Below, in pieces: positions 56,401 through 60,439 of a DNA stretch of 64,000 nt. How positions within the stretch are numbered: position 1 is the first letter of the stretch; each line of letters begins with the position of its first letter. The DNA lies in contig NC_079318.1 in the NCBI RefSeq assembly GCF_029931775.1, positions 59,498,659 to 59,562,658 on the forward strand, read 5' to 3'. The stretch comes from Euleptes europaea. Lineage: Eukaryota; Chordata; Lepidosauria; Squamata; Sphaerodactylidae. The notes below the pieces were generated by a model. It was not told the DNA's origin, did no database searches, and worked only from the letters and a program-made list of their open reading frames with translations. A program made the translations under genes and the position numbers.

Positions 56401-58131
56401 CCCTGCATGGATGACAGAAGGAGCTGAACCAGGTGACCCGCCAACACGGTAAGGGTCTCTCCATCATCAGGAGACTCCCCAGCTATCCAAAAAAATATGA
56501 CATTGAAAATTATCCAAAAGTAAAAGGACTCCTCCCAAAAAAACAGCCTAATGAAGTTTGAGTATGCCCCAGGAACACCTTGAGAGCATTTGAGAGTTAG
56601 TTAAATGGGAAAAGGCGCAGAGTGGGAAGCTGCAGTTCTGCAGTCAAAAGCTCTGCTCACGATCTGAGTTTGAGCCCGACGGAAGTCAGTTTCAGGTAGC
56701 CAGCTCAAGGTTGACTCAGCCTTCCATCGTTCCAAGGTCAGTAAAATGAGTACCCAGCTTGCTGGGGGTAAAGTCTAGACAACTAGGGAAGGCAATGGCA
56801 AACCACCCTGTAAACACAGTCTGCCTAGCAAACATCATGATGTGACATCACCACATGGGTCAGTAATGATCCAGTGCCTGCACAGCGGACTACCTTTACC
56901 TTTTAAAGGAGAGAAGGGGACTAGCCTGCTCAAACTTCTGAGAGATCATAAAACAAAATTCTGGAGGGAGAGATCTTTGGGGCGGAGGAGGTAATCTCCA
57001 AATTATCACTGTCCCTGGCAATTCACTGCAGGCCTCAAGTTTGTTCCTTCTCATAGCAAAGTGTGCAGCTCATGCTGACCAACAAGGCTGCCAAACAGGG
57101 CCAAGGAGATTTCTGCATACTTGGGAAAATCCCAAGTACGCAGGTAAGTATTGCCCCCCCCCCTCCACAATAGAGGTGGACAGAATGACTGCACATGCAA
57201 GCTTCCTTCCTGCTGCTGCTGAATTTAGGCAAAATGCAGACTCCAGCCTGCAGACACAGGATGGGTGGCCATCAGGCGTAAGGGCAACTGCTTACTCCCC
57301 CTTGGCCTAGGAAGGAAGAGAAATTGGGCTGAAGGAGACACATTTTGAAGTGCTTATCTCATGACCCCAATTGCCCCCAGAAGTCTCCTTTACATGCCCA
57401 TGCTGCTGAAGGAAGACTTAGGACAGCCAGCCTCAAACCTGATGATGGCTGGAGAATGTGTAGCACTGCTCTGGGATGGCTGGAGAACCACACAGTAGCA
57501 CTACAGCTTTAGGACTATATAACATACTTGAAGCTACCAGGGAGCCCCCCTCAAAGGAGTTTAGCTATCTGTGCTTCAAATCTCCTGTTTCAGGTACATA
57601 AAGCCTGCAACAAGGTGCTAATGGTAGTACTAGACTTTCAGCTGGGTAATACCTAGGGTTCCCAGGGATACCTGCCACTGCCCACCAACACTCAGCTGTT
57701 TGACAGGCAGAAGCAGGCTGGCCAAAAAGGGAAGATTGGTGGCCACATATGATGATGTCACTTCCAGCACAATGCAGAAGTGCCAGCATCACACCAGGGG
57801 GACCTTTTATCACTTTCCCCCAAACCCTAGAGATACCCCATCACATTTCATTCTAAGGTCCATATCATACCAAAAATTAATTTAAAGCAGGATTTAGCCT
57901 TACCTTGTGGGCAACAGAGCTTCTTTTCATAGATGGATTTGGTTTAAGGATAAGATACAAAATTACGTTGATCGTACCAACACTTGCCGAACAGATGCAC
58001 AACCATGTCAGGTGTGTTCCCAAGATCGAGAAGTTCTTCATAAACAGCGAGGGAATGAGAGTTGTTAAAATAATGGAAACTACACAGACAGCGTTGGCAG
58101 AAAGCAGCCTCTTTATTTCTGTATGTCTCAT
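23343..58131 (-). CDS. PIGF: PIGF, GPI-anchor biosynthesis class F protein, complete coding sequence
   Basis: Five coding exons on the minus strand, 58131-57904, 55609-55518, 53709-53593, 45339-45231 and 23456-23343, join in phase into 219 residues, the human length. All borders are AG/GT. PIGF is a multi-pass ER membrane protein that partners PIGO and PIGG and is needed to add phosphoethanolamine to mannoses of the GPI precursor. The sequence is hydrophobic throughout, with membrane-like segments around residues 15-35, 40-60, 80-105, 108-130, 150-175 and 180-205. The conserved blocks THLTWLCICS, LYGAPLIE, VGAWLGAFPIPLDW and GATFGYVAGL are intact, and the tail YWNRKQLTYKSR is basic. The start is ATG 58131 (MRHTEIKRLL), just inside the second exon as in human. 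The last intron is 21.8 kb and hosts an LTR retrotransposon in the opposite orientation. Confidence 0.98.
24345..24460 (-). repeat. Diverged copy of the 29640-29813 dispersed repeat
   Basis: On the minus strand blocks like ggctggttggcctctg and ggtctgattctacacaggc follow the order of the better preserved copies at 10605-10770 and 29640-29813. The copy is partial and old. Confidence 0.45.
24858..24931. repeat. Short palindromic MITE-like element, TGCAATC/GGATTGCA ends
   Basis: It starts TGCAATCTTATGTACGCC and ends GATGCTTAGGATTGCA. The body has acctgagaatgaatcacac and the inverted gatttacttctgagtg. It is the same family as 5111-5194, here probably in the opposite orientation. Confidence 0.6.
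25030..25340. repeat. Second copy of the aaccatggtttg palindrome-rich repeat
   Basis: It shares with 2490-2835 the blocks gcaaaccac, gtgatgtctgac, aaactatggcttgc and tgtttgctggctta. The termini were not fixed. Confidence 0.35.
28960..29165 (+). repeat. LINE-derived dispersed repeat, partial
   Basis: It contains atcctgcctttctactgcc and aagtagggcccaaggtgac and then a run ending in ctcaggcagaagtttttatac. This resembles the start of the family at 52620-53410 and 45560-45670. The clade is not assigned. Confidence 0.4.
29398..29590 (+). repeat. tRNA-derived SINE, family C
   Basis: It carries gacccaggtttaaatcc (B-box-like), gggtgatcttggccagtcaa, and ctacctcacaggaatttt with a gatgatgaaaagag tail, in the same order as 11316-11500. 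Confidence 0.6.
29640..29813 (+). repeat. Dispersed repeat copy next to the LTR-element insertion site
   Basis: The blocks taggtgctgtggaacacaag, aggcacctggttggccaccg, aacagactgatggacc and ggtctgatccagaatggc lead to an end of ttcttatgttcttatgtctt. It is the forward match to 10605-10770. The LTR retrotransposon at 29819 begins directly after the tail of this repeat. Confidence 0.7.
29819..30936 (+). repeat. 5' LTR of the Gmr1-type element
   Basis: The LTR runs from TGTGAAGG to TTTTTGACA. An AATAAA poly(A) signal lies near 30576 in tttgaataaacttctag. A ggtggcagcg motif sits about 125 bp before the end and recurs in the two solo LTRs of this window. A possible promoter element (ggaataaaatgag) lies near 30249. 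Confidence 0.93.
30937..30966 (+). other. Primer-binding site, tRNA-Ser-like, extended
   Basis: Three bases after the LTR, tggcgtagcgg followed by ggattcgaac at about 30953-30962 resembles the complement of the 3' end of a vertebrate tRNA-Ser(UGA), which ends GACTACGCCA. The similarity continues into the T loop (complement of GTTCGAATCC), further than the usual 18 bases, though with a few differences. The tRNA comparison is from memory. Confidence 0.6.
31068..36305 (+). CDS. Gag-Pol polyprotein of the Gmr1-type element (1745 aa, single frame)
   Basis: One frame from ATG 31068 to TAG 36303-36305; a TTG six bases earlier was not taken as the start. The N-terminal Gag region (about 1-330) is rich in Arg, Glu and Trp and contains a duplicated unit (YSSANHLGESGER at 154, YSPEDYFGEIGER at 203). 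A CCHC zinc knuckle (CFFCKKKGHKRQDC) lies at 564-577. The protease core RDTGSE has its Asp at 688. The integrase HHCC zinc domain spans about 900-943, and its catalytic triad D970, D1030, E1066 has the D-x35-E spacing. A GPY/F-like module follows near 1185-1245. Reverse transcriptase covers about 1325-1570 with YLDD at 1472-1475, and RNase H begins about 1615 (QTDASDFGLG, Asp 1623). Gag and Pol need no frameshift. The frame looks whole. Confidence 0.95.
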   Translation: MATGRLSFENQNESSLTTVDQTGLLDTSYRMGEEGGEPQRPLLDRKGRIIKPLTEVGLRDLVELSEDEWDLVRPDPQPCWKPISGEPAVRSKQPAPPTVGNLATTTRPGSSTQLAAMEEELRSAQQREEEMWQEMRRKWEREWGQPRKPTAAFYSSANHLGESGERRGEPEREKSPNIQPQDREARRWELECCVPREPKLMTYSPEDYFGEIGERGEKTFRANSPVPPPRDSEERGRSRQRDWERREEEQRKFSLWDTRERSRPLEPRAKPEVPYSSPSPAEWKFTWQGDGGAGELTDHRPLRQRQQSRERRRSKWRDYYTSDEEEDFSPHRGRGQKDPLATWRANRHLLPPYSESCDLLAYFSLFELACLDFNIPTNHWMRVLRAQISGSLLDLMGNLPLSASNDYMAFKKLAQQHFALSAESYRRAFRKIDRNTTEGYPAIASRLNRNFERWLASENIHTFQDLKELMLLEQFFRLLPEDLVALVKDKSPGTLTSAASCAEQLQLNRQKGFGKPSSMGGQPRNPAPTQSKKSGGEERRGGKPAETSPTATVHPHVSIESGLCFFCKKKGHKRQDCPALKEREKKKSNPPTPAPRVRLVTTTQQPAAENWEEEISITEGEPAAAVSTPPAGMQTAGREPREAAPAQPDASLQPVRMAFIDPRQPCWSNMTFSCELQVNNKKVLGLRDTGSEISSINENLLEPGQLKEGQQMWVTPYASDPISMRVAFVKIAYKDVNEVMPVLVHSNNCGHQCLVGNDVAYKQYLIDKMNFEKEEEGEGEIPLPVLIAKPLLPESSSTNSSPSDVNEPESEGKGPGEPLPLTIENVNFANEQQQDETLERCREQAQTEPRASGDRRVRFYFENELLYREFHPKDLAPECAPRKQLVVPKSQRGSVLQMAHECAFSGHFGVKRTLEKISRQFYWPDVYEDVKNYVRTCDVCQRVGYERDHARYPLQPSAIEGEPFAKWGIDLVGPFPTPTRTGKKYILTMIDFCTHFCEAIPLASISAPSITKALLTLVCSFGIPKTIASDLGGSFLSTLVQQVFKLANIEHRVSVAYCHWSNGLIEKLNKTIGTMLKKYAVTHPADWDQNLLFLVCAYRDTIQESLGFSPNELALGRSVRSPLNLLKQQWEGTLEVGPRSVCEYMTKLKETLSGVWKIAQQNMKKAQLVQKKYYDKKAVVREFEAGDKVLILRHIRPNKQTLAWLGPGEVLRRENEVNYLVSCPQEHPKPRLYHVNTLKRYHERAPGMFAVKAELEEQPFDLLSDCQQPGGLSELMLSPALSVSQAEQLYGVLSKFETTFSSLPGKTSMAKHAIDTGTAAPLAVHPYRVSPQQGKAIAEEVKAMLEMGVIRPSNSPWCSPVVLVNKPDGSIRFCVDYRKLNAVTVADHFPMPRIDDLIERLGRAQYVSCIDLTKGYWQIPVEPESIQKTAFSTPMGLYEFVTLPFGLRNAPATFQRLINSLLNGLNEFSCAYLDDVAIYSDSWEEHLVHLEKVLERLKSAGLTVKAPKCQFGLGSVQYLGYIVGKGLIQPLEAKVQSIQEWPRPKTKRQLQAFLGLIGFYRRFIAHFSTLATPLTELCRKRQPIRLVWTEECQTAFAALKQALLQSQVLIAPDPNEQFVVQTDASDFGLGAALLQKDPQGELRPVVFLSKKLLPRERNLAVIERECLAIFWALNKLRPYLWGQQFELQTDHSPLCWLDRVKNTNQKLLRWSLALQDFDFKIVHIKGRDNKVADHLSRAYVDSDLV
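36306..36520 (+). other. Non-coding stretch between RNase H and polypurine tract
   Basis: The 215 bp after the stop codon hold no envelope-like or other frame. They are AT-rich and lead into the polypurine tract. Confidence 0.8.
36521..36530 (+). other. Polypurine tract
   Basis: aagggaagga directly precedes the 3' LTR at 36531. A purine run at this position is the plus-strand primer site of LTR retrotransposons. Confidence 0.85.
36531..37648 (+). repeat. 3' LTR of the Gmr1-type element
   Basis: Same length (1118 bp) and sequence as the 5' LTR by eye, at a constant offset of 6712 bases. It is followed at once by the GACCT target duplication. Confidence 0.93.
38148..38976 (+). mobile_element. 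Solo LTR, 829 bp, with 5-bp target duplication
   Basis: It begins TGTGAAGAAATGGGACTC and ends GTTCCACCACA, with the duplication CCACC at 38143-38147 and 38977-38981. An AATAAA lies near 38582 (ttttaataaatac). About 118 bp before the end it has ggtggtggcagcggttac, matching in kind and position the ggtggcagcg of the Gmr1-type LTR. The start TGTGAAG is also shared. It is best read as a related family reduced to one LTR by recombination. Confidence 0.75.
39270..39450 (+). repeat. tRNA-derived SINE family A, diverged
   Basis: It has ggttcagtgggagagtacag (A box), cattccccggcattttt, tctaaagaacggctgtcag and tctgggtagacctttatg, in the order of family A. Confidence 0.65.
39634..39945 (+). mobile_element. 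tRNA-related SINE family B (Sauria-SINE-like), plus strand
   Basis: It starts gagccagtgtggtgtagtgg, has gagaaccgggtttgattccc, gggtgaccttgggctagtc, and ends gtggtagagaaagctggc, aaataaaaaccaactcctc. It is the sense copy of 14740-15045 and includes the same internal duplication of the ccccactcct block. Confidence 0.78.
41068..41300 (+). repeat. tRNA-derived SINE family C with an internal (TA)n(CA)n expansion
   Basis: Blocks ggggtgatcttaggctag, gttgatatgaggataaagtg and cagaactccttgggaaaagg follow the family C order. A run of tatatatacacacacac at about 41180-41203 replaces part of the body. Confidence 0.5.
43236..43380. repeat. Palindromic MITE-like repeat, same family as 2146-2285
   Basis: The left half has ggatcctactcccatcctac and the right half the inverse-type blocks ggaagagccagttaagttag and gcttcaaagatcc. 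The centre aligns with 2146-2285. No coding capacity is visible. Confidence 0.45.
43500..43700 (-). repeat. tRNA-derived SINE family C, minus strand
   Basis: On the plus strand it reads ttatcctcacaacaactctg, tgaggtaggttaggctgag, atttgaactcaggtttcc and ctaaccactactccac. This is the complement of a SINE with a tRNA-like head at the high-coordinate end. Confidence 0.65.
43780..43995 (-). repeat. tRNA-derived SINE family C, minus strand, second adjacent copy
   Basis: Blocks agccctgagctccttgggga, attttatcctcataacaatc, gggtctcccagatcctagtc and cactctaaccgctacatca give the whole family C element in reverse. It lies about 80 bp from the copy at 43500-43700, in the same orientation. Confidence 0.65.
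45231..45339 (-). CDS. PIGF: PIGF fourth coding exon (residues 146-182)
   Basis: The exon is 109 bp. Its first base completes a split glycine codon, followed by AMSIWDNNLQITT and VGAWLGAFPIPLDWDRPWQ. The acceptor is ttttttccag and the donor CAG/gttagt. It holds the highly conserved PIPLDW motif. Confidence 0.97.
45560..45670 (+). repeat. Short LINE-derived repeat fragment
   Basis: The stretch tctatcccacctctcagctg, ttctgaagcagcttccagac, followed by aaaaatcac and an A-rich tract, resembles the start of the family seen at 28960-29165 and 52620-53410. Confidence 0.35.
48838..50558. mobile_element. TIR DNA transposon (non-autonomous), TA target duplication, inserted in LINE B
   Basis: The left end ccgtatttttcgctccataa continuing gacgcac is mirrored at the right end (gtgcgtcttatggagc, then a run to aatatgg), a TIR of about 27 bp with few mismatches. 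The flanks are TA at 48836-48837 and 50559-50560. Without the LTR inside it, the element is about 620 bp, very GC-rich, and carries two imperfect copies of a unit with ctggctggcggctt and ctagccggctcc near 50250 and 50350. No transposase is seen. The TA duplication fits Tc1/mariner-like or related groups. Confidence 0.75.
49143..50234 (-). mobile_element. Solo LTR, 1092 bp, inside the TIR transposon
   Basis: The ends are TGTCAAAG and TTCTTGACA, with a perfect 5-bp duplication GGGCC at 49138-49142 and 50235-50239. A gatataagg TATA-like box near 49850 and an attaaa signal near 49245, both on the minus strand, suggest minus orientation. In that sense a ggtggcagc motif lies about 120 bp before the LTR end, as in the two other LTR families of this window. 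The family is therefore probably a relative of the Gmr1-type group. Confidence 0.72.
50592..51342. mobile_element. GC-rich insertion in LINE B, hAT-like start
   Basis: The left end cagtcatgtccaaagtccgg continues with gcccgggggcc. This resembles hAT-family elements that start CAG and carry a tccggcccg block. The homology to LINE A stops at about 50591 and resumes near 51343. Long frames on both strands here (for example 50809-51414) reflect high GC, not a recognisable protein. The right end and target duplication are unclear because a gcatacaaaac unit is duplicated there. Confidence 0.4.
52478..52565. repeat. Short palindromic MITE-like element, diverged
   Basis: It contains cagcaatcctaaagagg, ctcaggagtaaactccat and ggcacttattcccagcaaag, the same ordered blocks as 5111-5194. 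The right end is degraded. Confidence 0.45.
52620..53410 (+). repeat. LINE-derived dispersed repeat, long copy
   Basis: Blocks include tccacctttcttgctaagac at the start, tggccattccacaagttgg, agtaaccagtgcagtgtctg, ttctgcaccaactggaattt and tcttcaaggacggacctc. The last two match 3140-3725 in order. It is probably the non-coding part of a non-LTR element; no RT is visible. A (GT)n run sits at about 52950. Confidence 0.5.
53593..53709 (-). CDS. PIGF: PIGF third coding exon (residues 107-145)
   Basis: The exon is 117 bp, entered with the last base of a split Glu codon, then SVLETFLFAVLLSTFTTL, HCLCLLGPNFQVWLRVFSKN and the first two bases of a Gly codon. The acceptor is tttcag and the donor gtaagt. 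It carries a hydrophobic membrane segment and the LGPN motif. Confidence 0.97.
53710..55517 (-). other. PIGF: PIGF intron between coding exons 2 and 3
   Basis: It contains the repeat at 53755-54175 and short palindromic-repeat scraps near 54590-54670 and 55110-55190. Nothing else is recognised. Confidence 0.9.
53755..54175 (+). repeat. LINE-derived dispersed repeat
   Basis: It carries cagagaacctctggaggccg, tttttgcctggtgcctaaag, gtaggcaccaggcgagtctc and ggccattccaaaggcatcac. These belong to the same long repeat as 52620-53410, which has the related ggccattccacaagttgg block. Confidence 0.5.
55518..55609 (-). CDS. PIGF: PIGF second coding exon (residues 77-107)
   Basis: The exon is 92 bp and reads VAKFIRSSVYFFASCILF and HGIIVLYGAPLI, then two bases of Glu. 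The acceptor is a pyrimidine-rich stretch ending aaaag, and the donor is GA/gtaagt. The segment forms one membrane helix followed by the conserved LYGAP motif. Confidence 0.97.
56615..56902 (+). mobile_element. tRNA-derived SINE family D, near full length
   Basis: The head has ggcgcagagtgggaagctgc (A box) and gatctgagtttgagcccg (B box). The body reads gaagtcagtttcaggtagcc, ggttgactcagccttccatc and ggcaatggcaaaccaccctg, and the tail is actacctttaccttt. I recognise this as a common squamate SINE but do not assign a name. Confidence 0.75.
57655..57845. repeat. Possible hAT-like non-autonomous fragment
   Basis: It begins agggttcccagggatacctg and carries gatgatgtcacttccagc, which resembles the tagggttgcc end and the gacatcacttcca block of the element at 16844-17250. 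Termini are not clear. Confidence 0.3.
57904..58131 (-). CDS. PIGF: PIGF first coding exon (residues 1-76)
   Basis: ATG 58131-58129 opens MRHTEIKRLLSANAVCVVS. The exon runs through IPSLFMKNFSILGTHLTW and ends MKRSSVAHK at CACAAG/gtaagg. The exon itself begins at 58154 after a ctcaacag acceptor, leaving 23 bases of 5' UTR. Two hydrophobic segments are visible. Confidence 0.97.
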
Positions 58132-58154
58132 GGTGTTCTTTCTTCAGCTTCCAC

Positions 58155-60094
58155 CTGTTGAGAAGCAGATTATTATATTTATATACTTATGCATACAGAG
58201 GAGCAATACTCTTCTTATAAAACACTTTGGAACAATGACAGTATGAATGTCTAAACTGATACACAAGTTTAAAACAATGCCACCTTCAGCACTACAACTC
58301 TAAAGCAGAGACTGCAATTGTACGCGCACTTATTTGGGACTTCAGTGAGACCTGATCACAAGAAAGGATGACTGTTGGAGAAAGGATCTGACCAACTGGT
58401 CAGACACAATAAAGCTTTTCTTGAATTTTAGAGAATGATCCCATAAGTTCCAGCGTGAGACCAAAGTTTTTACTTTAGAGCTTGTGGAAGTAGCTTATTA
58501 GATTTGATACCAGACAAGACAATAAAAAGCCTACTGTTGTTTTGGCCTTGTCCATTTTTGCAAGACAAGGAATACCAAATAATTCAAACTACACCTTTCC
58601 ATTTTTCCTTCTCATCTTCTGAAATATGGAACTGCTTCATAGCAAAAGGCCATACAACCTTAACAGATGAAGACCAGTCCAAATAAAATCAATTACATCA
58701 AAAACAACCATGACAGGCCTGCTGAGCCTCTTCAGTCACAAAGTGCAGCCTCTACCCCATCTACTTCCACACCATCGCCATTCATCCTATGTCTTTTTCT
58801 GGTTCGCATCAGCTGCCCACAGAGACACTTCTCTATAATAGCGTTATTTCAACAGTACTACAGTGAAATATGGTAGCCAGAACCGGAGGACCTGCAGCCA
58901 CTGGAAGGAGGAAGTGCACAGAACAGGCCTAGCAAAGCATGGCAGGAAAGGTGGCTGACTTGCTTTACACTTTAATGTAGTAACACTGGCATCATATAGT
59001 CACACCCTCTCAGCATAACAATGTTCAATGACTTTACAGTGAGTTTAGGACTGCAGCTTAAGGAGCCAGTCCTATATAGACTTAACTGGAAGTTTTATAG
59101 TGTCTCCTGTGATTTCCTAGCATGTGTGCACAAAATTACAGCCATGCAATACAATCCTATAAACAATGTTATATTTCATTCGAGTGAAGTCGGTGGGCTA
59201 AAGTACATCTAATTATTCATGGGAAGGTGTCATTAACGATAAAGAAATGACATAACTACTACCCCCACCACTGTCTCAAACAGGCAGAACGTCGGCATTT
59301 GGAATACAGCTGTCTAGACTATGTAAATAATTCACAGTGGGTAGCAGTGTTAGTCTGTCTGCAGTAGTAGAAAAGGCCAAGAGTCCAGTAGCCCCTTAAA
59401 GACTAACAAAAATATTTTCTGGCAGGGTATGAAAGCTCATACCCTGCCAGAAAATATTTTTGTTAGTCTTTAAGGGGCTACTGGACTCTTGGCCTTTTCT
59501 ATTACTACATACAGTAGTATTACTACATACAGCAAGAGAAGTGAGCTGTGGCTCACGAAAGCTGATACCCTACCAGAAAATATTTTTGTTAGTCTTTAAG
59601 GGGCTACTGGACTCTTGCTCTTTTCTATTACTACATACAGTAGTATTACTACATACAGCAAGAGAAGTGAGCTGTGGCTCACGAAAGCTGATACCCTACC
59701 AGAAAATATTTTTGTTAGTCTTTAAGGGGCTACTGGACTCTTGCCCTTTTCGACTACTGCAGACTATGTAAAGGAAACCTTAACACGAAAGCCAACGTGT
59801 GTTCACTTGCAAGTAAAAAAAAAAATCAATTAAACTTCCCACTAAACACACATCTCAGGGGATGAGCATGTTGCCTCCGTCCCGACTTACTTGAGTGCAA
59901 GCCCCTACAAACTCAGTGGGACTTACTTTCAATTCGACATGAGCAGGATCGGGCTCAGCCCCAACTGGAATCCTCGATGTGGTTCCTTGCGAACAACTCT
60001 TCCCTCGGGGCACCTTACTTCCGAGTAAGTATTTAGGGGATTGGGATATGCAGCCTGCGTAACCTCAACCCCCCAAAAAAGGGGCTCACCTTAC
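58155..60094 (-). other. PIGF: PIGF first intron (in the 5' UTR)
   Basis: Donor gtaagg starts at 60094 and the acceptor is at 58156-58155. It contains the inverted/tandem retroposon 59328-59760. Nothing else is recognised. Confidence 0.85.
59328..59760 (+). mobile_element. Retroposon copy with 5' inversion and 126-bp tandem repeats
   Basis: It is flanked by 12-bp duplications AGACTATGTAAA at 59316-59327 and 59761-59772. An inverted portion (about 59341-59436) is followed by forward copies. Arms 59363-59432 and 59437-59506 pair with about one mismatch around a four-base loop. The forward part then repeats with a 126-bp period: the ttaaggggctactggactc block recurs at about 59470, 59596 and 59722. 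The family also occurs at 70-172. A long open frame through the repeats is an artefact of the 126-bp (42-codon) period. Confidence 0.75.
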
Positions 60095-60210
60095 CTGTCT
60101 TCCACGAGCGACTGGGAGGAGCTTTCCCACCATGCACGTGACGCACAACCACGGACAGGCTCCGCCTCTCCTCCACAACAAACCGTGATAAAAAACTGAC
60201 ACGGGGGACA
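60095..60210 (-). other. PIGF: PIGF non-coding exon 1 (approximate 5' end)
   Basis: On the minus strand cgctcgtggaagacag ends at 60095 and is followed by gtaaggtgag, a strong donor. Human PIGF also has a non-coding first exon. The upstream limit is a guess. Confidence 0.65.
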
Positions 60211-60423
60211 ACCAATCGGATGGCGCACGAGGCGGACTCTTTGAGCCATCTCAACCAATAGGGGGGCGGAACTTCCGTCCGGAAACCAGGAAAAGGGTGA
60301 CTGCGCGTTCGCCGGAAGTCGGAGCGGGTGGTGGCGGTTGACGAGTTTTTCAGTCGACCGTTGTGGTCGTTTTTGTTCCCCCCCCCCCCCGTTGTGTGGG
60401 GACTCCGTCGCGGGTGATTCGCC
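60096..60423. promoter_or_regulatory. Bidirectional CpG-rich promoter of PIGF and CRIPT
   Basis: The interval is rich in CpG. It holds two CCAAT boxes on the plus strand (60212-60216, 60255-60259) and two ETS-type sites, ACTTCCGT at 60271-60278 and CCGGAAGT at 60312-60319. No TATA box is obvious. This composition is typical of divergent housekeeping promoters driven by NF-Y and GABP-like factors. A poly(C) run lies at about 60379-60390. Confidence 0.8.
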
Positions 60424-60439
60424 ATGGTGTGCGAGAAGT
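60424..60439 (+). CDS. CRIPT: CRIPT exon 1 coding part (16 bp)
   Basis: ATG GTG TGC GAG AAG T, then donor gtaagt. It codes MVCEK and the first base of Cys6. It is too short to be found by frame length and was placed by its homology and the perfect donor. Confidence 0.95.

Larger units (their letters stand above)
55610..57903 (-). other. PIGF: PIGF intron between coding exons 1 and 2
   Basis: Borders are gtaagg at 57903 and AG at 55611-55610. It holds a complete tRNA-derived SINE at 56615-56902 and a hAT-like scrap at 57655-57845. Nothing else is recognised. Confidence 0.9.

Noticed and set aside
59460-59771. A 103-codon frame with a repeated peptide (CGSRKLIPYQKIF)
   Set aside because: It is produced by the 126-bp tandem repeat, whose length is a multiple of three. 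It is not a protein-coding gene.
60376-60390. Poly(C) run near the CRIPT start as a functional element
   Set aside because: Poly(C)/poly(G) runs recur across the window (for example near 350, 25405, 42530, 49040) and look like ordinary simple repeats.
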